Positions 60,053 to 64,000 of a DNA stretch of 64,000 bases are shown here, piece by piece (within the stretch, counting starts at the first letter, position 1; every line of letters begins with the position of its first letter). Made by a program: the position numbers and the translations under genes. Source of the DNA: Salsipaludibacter sp963735045 (GTDB lineage: Bacteria; Actinomycetota; Nitriliruptoria; Nitriliruptorales; Nitriliruptoraceae); NCBI GenBank assembly GCA_963735045.1, contig CAVTIZ010000001.1, positions 372,001 to 436,000 of the forward strand, written 5' to 3'. The notes below the pieces were generated by a model that had not been told where the DNA came from, did no database searches, and saw nothing but the letters and a program-made list of their open reading frames with translations.

Positions 60053-60179
60053 GGGCGGGACGATACATCGGGGTGCGGCCGCGCGAGGCTCGGGCGTGGG
60101 CCGGCTCCGGGACCGCGACCCCCGCGGCGGTCGCCACACGACCTCCCACGTGCGTGGATCGCACGAACGCGGCCGACCG

Positions 60180-60206
60180 TGTCGAGCCTCGGGCGCTGGT
60201 GACGAC
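60180..60206 (+). promoter_or_regulatory. ECF42-type promoter of the DGPF-sigma operon
   Basis: TGTCGA (60180-60185), a 17-base spacer and CGAC (60203-60206) match the promoter pattern described for ECF42 sigma factors (TGTCGA and CG[A/T]C). It lies about 95 bases upstream of the DGPF gene, which is cotranscribed with the sigma factor, so autoregulation is likely. Confidence 0.6.
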
Positions 60207-60300
60207 GAGCGGGTGGACGACGACGTCGCCCCGGGCCCGGGACACCGACCGGCCTGCCACACTGGATCCGCCCATGCGTCGGCGGAGAGGAGCACCCACC

Positions 60301-60651
60301 ATGAACTACATGATCCTGATCTACGGCCCGGAGGACCAGACCGGCACCGAGGAGGAACAGCGCGCCGAGATGCAGCGCTGGTACGACTACGACGCACAGG
60401 TCCAGGAGGCCGGCATCCACGTGGCCGGCGAGGCCCTGCAGCCGTCGACCACCGCCACGACCGTGCGGATCCGCAACGACGAGACCCTGCTCACCGACGG
60501 GCCCTTCGCCGAGACCAAGGAGGTCCTCGGTGGCTTCTACATCATCGACGTCGACGACCTCGACGCGGCGTTGTCCTGGGCCGCGCGGTGCCCGTCGTCC
60601 ACCAACGGGTCCACCGAGGTCCGTCCGGTGATGGAGATCCCGCCGCAGTGA
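60301..60651 (+). CDS. DGPF/YCII-related protein, ECF42 partner
   Basis: A 116-residue alpha-beta ferredoxin-like fold protein of the YCII group. It opens MNYMILIYGPEDQ and keeps the name-giving LLTDGPFAETKEVLGGFYII motif near residues 61-80. DGPF proteins are the conserved neighbours of ECF42 sigma factors; their biochemical role is unknown. Its stop overlaps the sigma start as GTGA, so the two are made together. The ATG follows GGAG in GAGAGGAGCACCC. Confidence 0.92.
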   Translation: MNYMILIYGPEDQTGTEEEQRAEMQRWYDYDAQVQEAGIHVAGEALQPSTTATTVRIRNDETLLTDGPFAETKEVLGGFYIIDVDDLDAALSWAARCPSSTNGSTEVRPVMEIPPQ

Positions 60652-62081
60652 GCGCGGGGGGGACCCGGGCCGACGGGCCGCGACGCCCGACCTCGGCGGG
60701 CGCGACCCGCGACGTCGAGGCCGTGCTGGCCGCCGTCCTGGCCCGGGACCGGGGCCGCCTGCTGGCCGCCGTGCTGGGGGTCTGCCGCGGCGACTTCGAC
60801 CTCGCCGAGGACGCACTGGCCGATGCCGTCGCCCAGGCTGCCCACCAGTGGCGCGACGGGGTCCCGGACCGGCCGGCGGCCTGGCTCAACACGGTGGCCC
60901 GCCGCCGTGCCATCGACGAGGTCCGCGCACGGTCTCGACGACGGCGTCGCGAGCAGGCGGTCGCGGTCACCGACGTCGCGGACGGCGCGGACCGGGTTGC
61001 CCGTCGGCGGGTCGAGGAAGCGGGTGACGGCATGCTCGAGGAGCCCCGGGCCGACGACCAGTTGCGGTTGGTGTTCGCCTGCTGCCATCCCGCGCTGGGG
61101 AGCTCGGCACAGGTGGCCCTGACCCTGCGGTACGTGGCCGGGCTGTCCACCGACGAGATCGCCCGGGGCTTCCTGGTCCGCCGATCCACCATGGCCCAGC
61201 GGCTGGTCCGGGCCAAGCGGAAGGTGCGGGACGCCGGGATCCCCTTTCGGGTCCCGGCCGACCACGAACTCCCGGACCGCCTCGATGCCGTGCTGGCCGT
61301 GGCCTACCTGGTGTTCAACGAGGGCTACGTGGCGACCCGCGGCGACGACCTGCAGCGGGCCGACCTCGCACGCGAGGCCCTCCGGTTGGCGTGGCTCCTC
61401 CACGACCTGCTCCCGGACGAGGCCGAGGTCGGTGGGCTGCTCGCGCTGCTGCTGTTGACCCATGCCCGTGCCGAGGCACGCGTGGACGCCGACGGGCGGC
61501 TGGTCCGCCTCCAGGACCAGGACCGCGGTCGCTGGGACACCGCGATGCTCGCGCGCGGCCGCGAGCTGCTGGAGGCGGCGTTGCGACGTCGCACCCCCGG
61601 CCCGTACCAGGTGCAGGCCGCGATCGCGGCCTGCCACGCCGACGCGGTCACCTTCGACGACACCGACTGGGCCCAGGTCGAGGCCCTCTACGCCGACCTC
61701 GCGGCCCGGACGGGCTCACCCGTGGCCCGGCTCAACGGCGCCGTGGCGCATGGTCAGGCGGCCGGTCCCGCGGCAGGCCTGGCCGCGCTCGCGACCGTGC
61801 GAGAGGACCCCGCGCTTGCGGACTACCCGTACCTGGACGTCGCGGTCGCGGAGTTCGCCGGTGCGACCGGGGACGTGGCGACCGCGCGGGCCGCATGGGA
61901 CCGCGCCCTGGCCACCAGCCACAACGCGGCGGAGCGCGAGCACCTGCGGCGCCGACGTGCGGCCACGACACCCGACGGGCTCCCCCCGACGGGGGGTGGC
62001 GAGGTCCCACGGGACATGTCGGGGGTGGTTCCCGGGGATGCGTCGGGGAGCGGATCGGCTCGTGCCCGACCACCCCACTAG
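60648..62081 (+). CDS. ECF sigma factor, group ECF42, with C-terminal extension
   Basis: A 477-residue sigma-70 family factor. Region 2 (about 45-100) holds the LAEDALADAVAQAAHQW and WLNTVARRRAIDEVR segments. Region 4 (about 140-190) holds LALTLRYVAGLSTDEIARGF-type helices ending STMAQRLVRAKRKVR. The remaining 270 residues (from about 200) form the helical TPR-like extension typical of ECF42, including LAYLVFNEGYVATRGDD-type sequence. No anti-sigma gene is present; the extension is thought to replace it. A GTG start overlaps the DGPF stop. Confidence 0.93.
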   Translation: MSAGGTRADGPRRPTSAGATRDVEAVLAAVLARDRGRLLAAVLGVCRGDFDLAEDALADAVAQAAHQWRDGVPDRPAAWLNTVARRRAIDEVRARSRRRRREQAVAVTDVADGADRVARRRVEEAGDGMLEEPRADDQLRLVFACCHPALGSSAQVALTLRYVAGLSTDEIARGFLVRRSTMAQRLVRAKRKVRDAGIPFRVPADHELPDRLDAVLAVAYLVFNEGYVATRGDDLQRADLAREALRLAWLLHDLLPDEAEVGGLLALLLLTHARAEARVDADGRLVRLQDQDRGRWDTAMLARGRELLEAALRRRTPGPYQVQAAIAACHADAVTFDDTDWAQVEALYADLAARTGSPVARLNGAVAHGQAAGPAAGLAALATVREDPALADYPYLDVAVAEFAGATGDVATARAAWDRALATSHNAAEREHLRRRRAATTPDGLPPTGGGEVPRDMSGVVPGDASGSGSARARPPH

Positions 62082-62122
62082 GGTGCGACTCGCCGCCCCC
62101 CCGAGCCGACGAAGGACGCCGC

Positions 62123-62476
62123 ATGGCGCGCACCTTCACCCGCGAGCAGGCGGCGGCGCTCGTCCCGGACGTGCAGGAGCGGGCGGCCCGGCTCCAGGCC
62201 GTCCGCGCCGACCTCGTCGGTGCGACCCGGGCACACAACTCGGGCGAGCACGTGCCCATCCCCGACATCAAGGCCCTCGAGGCCAACATGGGCGAGCTGC
62301 TCGACGGGTTCCGGGCCTGGGGCCTCACCGTCCAGGGCTATGCCCCGCTCCTGCTGGACTTCCCCGGCACGCTGGACGGCGAGGACGTGTTCCTGTGCTG
62401 GCTCGAGAACGAACCCGAGCTCGCCTGGTACCACCACGTCGACCACGGGTTCATGGGGCGGCGTCGCCTCCCCTGA
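62123..62476 (+). CDS. DUF2203 family protein
   Basis: A 117-residue helical protein. It opens FTREQAAALVPDVQERAARL and ends with DGEDVFLCWLENEPELAWYHH, the conserved DUF2203 pattern with Cys-Trp and His-His that may bind metal. Function of the family is unknown. GAAGGA precedes the ATG, and a TAGGGT box at 62079-62084 could drive it. Confidence 0.82.
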   Translation: MARTFTREQAAALVPDVQERAARLQAVRADLVGATRAHNSGEHVPIPDIKALEANMGELLDGFRAWGLTVQGYAPLLLDFPGTLDGEDVFLCWLENEPELAWYHHVDHGFMGRRRLP

Positions 62477-62579
62477 GGTGCCAGCGGCGCCCGCCACGGG
62501 GTGGTCGATAGCCTTCCCGCGGGGTGCGCGACACCGACACTGCCCAGACGCCCACTCGGAACGCCCACTCGGAGCTCCC

Positions 62580-63038
62580 ATGGCCAACCGCAAGCCGGTC
62601 GTCCCGGACGCCGACATCCGCGAGCTGCGCAAGGACTACAAGGCCCTGATGAAGGCCGAGCCATCGGCCGAGCACGCCGCCGACCTGGCCCCGTTCGTCC
62701 GTCGGGCCCACGAGATGCGCCAGCTGAACATGGCCATGCACACCGGCCAGATGTGCCTCGACGAGGACCCGTCCGACCCCGACCTCCTGGTCGGTGCCTA
62801 CCTGGTCGATCGCGAGGACGACGAGGAGGGACTCCGGGACCTGCTCGACCTGGTCGACATCGGTCGCTACCTCGAGCGCGACGACGTCGTGACGCTGGCC
62901 GACGAGCGCTTCGACGCCGCCGCCGCCACCTGGGTCCGCACCGCGACCGAGGGCGAACAGCGGCACCGGCTGCGCATCCTCACCGCGATGAAGGATCGCG
63001 CCTACGCCGACGACCTGCGTGACGCCGAACGGTTCTGA
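62580..63038 (+). CDS. Unrecognised helical protein
   Basis: A 152-residue cytoplasmic protein of unknown family. It is charged and almost all helix: ADIRELRKDYKALMKAEP at the start, EMRQLNMAMHTGQMCLDEDP in the middle and a closing acidic-basic helix. A TAGCCT box at about 62508 may be its promoter. It is followed after 40 bases by the beta-propeller lipoprotein. The pattern (an N-terminal helix bundle with a single Cys) gives no function. Confidence 0.65.
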   Translation: MANRKPVVPDADIRELRKDYKALMKAEPSAEHAADLAPFVRRAHEMRQLNMAMHTGQMCLDEDPSDPDLLVGAYLVDREDDEEGLRDLLDLVDIGRYLERDDVVTLADERFDAAAATWVRTATEGEQRHRLRILTAMKDRAYADDLRDAERF

Positions 63039-63078
63039 CCTGACCACCGCGCCGCGCGAGTCCGCCCGTCCCAGCACC

Positions 63079-64000
63079 GTGACGCGCCTGCTCGTGGCCA
63101 CGACGACCGCGCTGCTGCTGGCCGGCTGCGGGACCGCGAGCACGGGCTCCATCCCCGTCGACGACGACCCGCCCGCCGCGGGCACCTTCCGTGGTGGGCC
63201 CGACCGCCCTGGCCGCACCACGGCCCTGCGCCCGGTCGGCGACGACACCACCGCCGACCCGACCACGACCTGGACGCTGGCGGGGTCCGGGCCGGTGATC
63301 GCCTCGCCGGTGGCCACGGGGGATCGGGTCGTGGTGCCGTTCGGGGACGACGAACTCGTGGCGGTCGATCCGCGCGACGGCACGGTCGCCTGGCGGGTCG
63401 ACGCACCCGACGCCGATGCCTCGGGGGCGGTGGTCGGGGACCACGTGCTGGTCGCGGGCCTGGACGGGAGCCTGGCGGCGTACGCCGTGGAGGACGGGAC
63501 CGTGGCGTGGTCGGTCGACCTGGGGGGCCGGGTCCGGTCCTCCCCACTGGTGGTCGACGACGTCGTGGTGGTCGGCGTGGGTCGGGACCTGGTGGCCCGG
63601 TCGGTCACCGACGGTGCGGCACGCTGGTCGACGGCGCTGGGCGCCCGCATCGACGGATCGGCAGCGCTGGCGGGTGACGTCGTGGTGGTGGGCGACACCG
63701 CGAACGGGCTGTTCGCGGTGGATCCCGAGGACGGCGAGGTGGTGGTGGAGGCCGGGCTCGGACCGGTCGTGGACGACACCTTCGTGCCCGGGATCGCGGC
63801 CACCCCGGCCGTCACCGACGACACGATCGTGCTGGGCAGCACGAACGGGCGACTCGCGGGGTTGGATCGCGACGACCTCGCCGAGCGCTGGACCCAGGAC
63901 GTCGGCGCGCCGATCTACGCCTCCGTCGCCGTCACCGCCGATGGCGGGACCGGGGTCGTCGCCGCGGCCGACGGCCGGGTCCGGGCGTTCGACCTTTCCG
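63079..64000 (+). CDS. PQQ-type beta-propeller lipoprotein, cut by window end
   Basis: An open reading frame running off the right edge (at least 307 residues). It begins MTRLLVATTTALLLAGC, a short signal with a lipobox cysteine at residue 17, then a Pro/Asp linker and repeating propeller blades: AVDPRDGTVAWRVD, AYAVEDGTVAWSVD, ARSVTDGAARWSTALG, AVDPEDGEVVVEAG, GLDRDDLAERWTQD and AFDLS, each with the Asp-Gly...Trp pattern of PQQ/BamB-like repeats. An in-frame GTG at 63019 is an alternative start. It probably binds proteins or polymers outside the membrane; the PQQ ligands of true dehydrogenases are not seen. Confidence 0.8.
   Translation, partial: MTRLLVATTTALLLAGCGTASTGSIPVDDDPPAAGTFRGGPDRPGRTTALRPVGDDTTADPTTTWTLAGSGPVIASPVATGDRVVVPFGDDELVAVDPRDGTVAWRVDAPDADASGAVVGDHVLVAGLDGSLAAYAVEDGTVAWSVDLGGRVRSSPLVVDDVVVVGVGRDLVARSVTDGAARWSTALGARIDGSAALAGDVVVVGDTANGLFAVDPEDGEVVVEAGLGPVVDDTFVPGIAATPAVTDDTIVLGSTNGRLAGLDRDDLAERWTQDVGAPIYASVAVTADGGTGVVAAADGRVRAFDLS

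Overview
The window looks like chromosomal core DNA from a very GC-rich actinobacterium. The taxonomic evidence is the content: mycothiol genes (mshA, mshD), a GlnR-type orphan regulator beside mshD, Rex, an Eis-like acetyltransferase, a BldC/excisionase-type small regulator, homodimeric pyruvate dehydrogenase E1, and many GTG starts. The respiratory complex is not the usual QcrCAB of Streptomyces or Mycobacterium, so I infer a deep-branching class (for example Nitriliruptoria/Euzebya-like or a relative). I could not run searches, so names rest on motifs, lengths and context. I see no integrase, transposase, phage, plasmid or CRISPR features.

Layout. 0-4.4 kb: a four-gene overlapping operon (cytochrome P450, MenE-like ligase, GNAT, MFS exporter). 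4.4-10 kb: a VOC protein, cytochrome c maturation System II (ResB, CcsB/ResC, CcdA) and a CoA-transferase/racemase. 10.3-16.2 kb: a quinol:cytochrome c reductase operon with split b6-type cytochrome b, Rieske protein, diheme cytochrome c, a 2x[4Fe-4S] ferredoxin, two unrecognised membrane proteins and a TlpA-type lipoprotein. 16.5-27.1 kb: a second TlpA, then heme synthesis (hemL, hemB, hemD, hemC, hemA) and the redox repressor Rex. These three blocks together supply heme, attach it to apocytochromes and build the enzyme that uses it.

27.2-40.7 kb: glutaredoxin-like protein, MFS, acyl-CoA ligase, a TIM-barrel isomerase-like protein, PlsC-like acyltransferase, NAD-dependent epimerase, small HTH, AcuC deacetylase, proC, YbjN-like protein, mshA, a FemAB/GNAT-like protein and an XRE regulator. 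Much of this order recalls the Rv0486-Rv0529 region of M. tuberculosis. 40.8-49 kb: PrxQ, YgfZ with a coupled tail-anchored acidic protein, a thioredoxin-like/DUF4395 pair, a winged-helix protein with a degenerate TusA domain, MoaD, a hydrolase, GlnR and MshD. 49.2-49.6 kb: tRNA-Lys, tRNA-Asp and tRNA-Phe.

49.8-64 kb: Eis-like acetyltransferase, thymidine kinase, an ene-reductase, a large DUF11-repeat cell-wall protein interrupted by two compensating frameshifts, AceE, a lipoprotein, an ECF42-type sigma factor with its DGPF/YCII partner and a matching promoter, DUF2203, an unknown protein, and a PQQ-type beta-propeller lipoprotein cut by the window end. Most genes sit in chains with 4-base ATGA/GTGA overlaps, and several appear to be transcribed without a leader.
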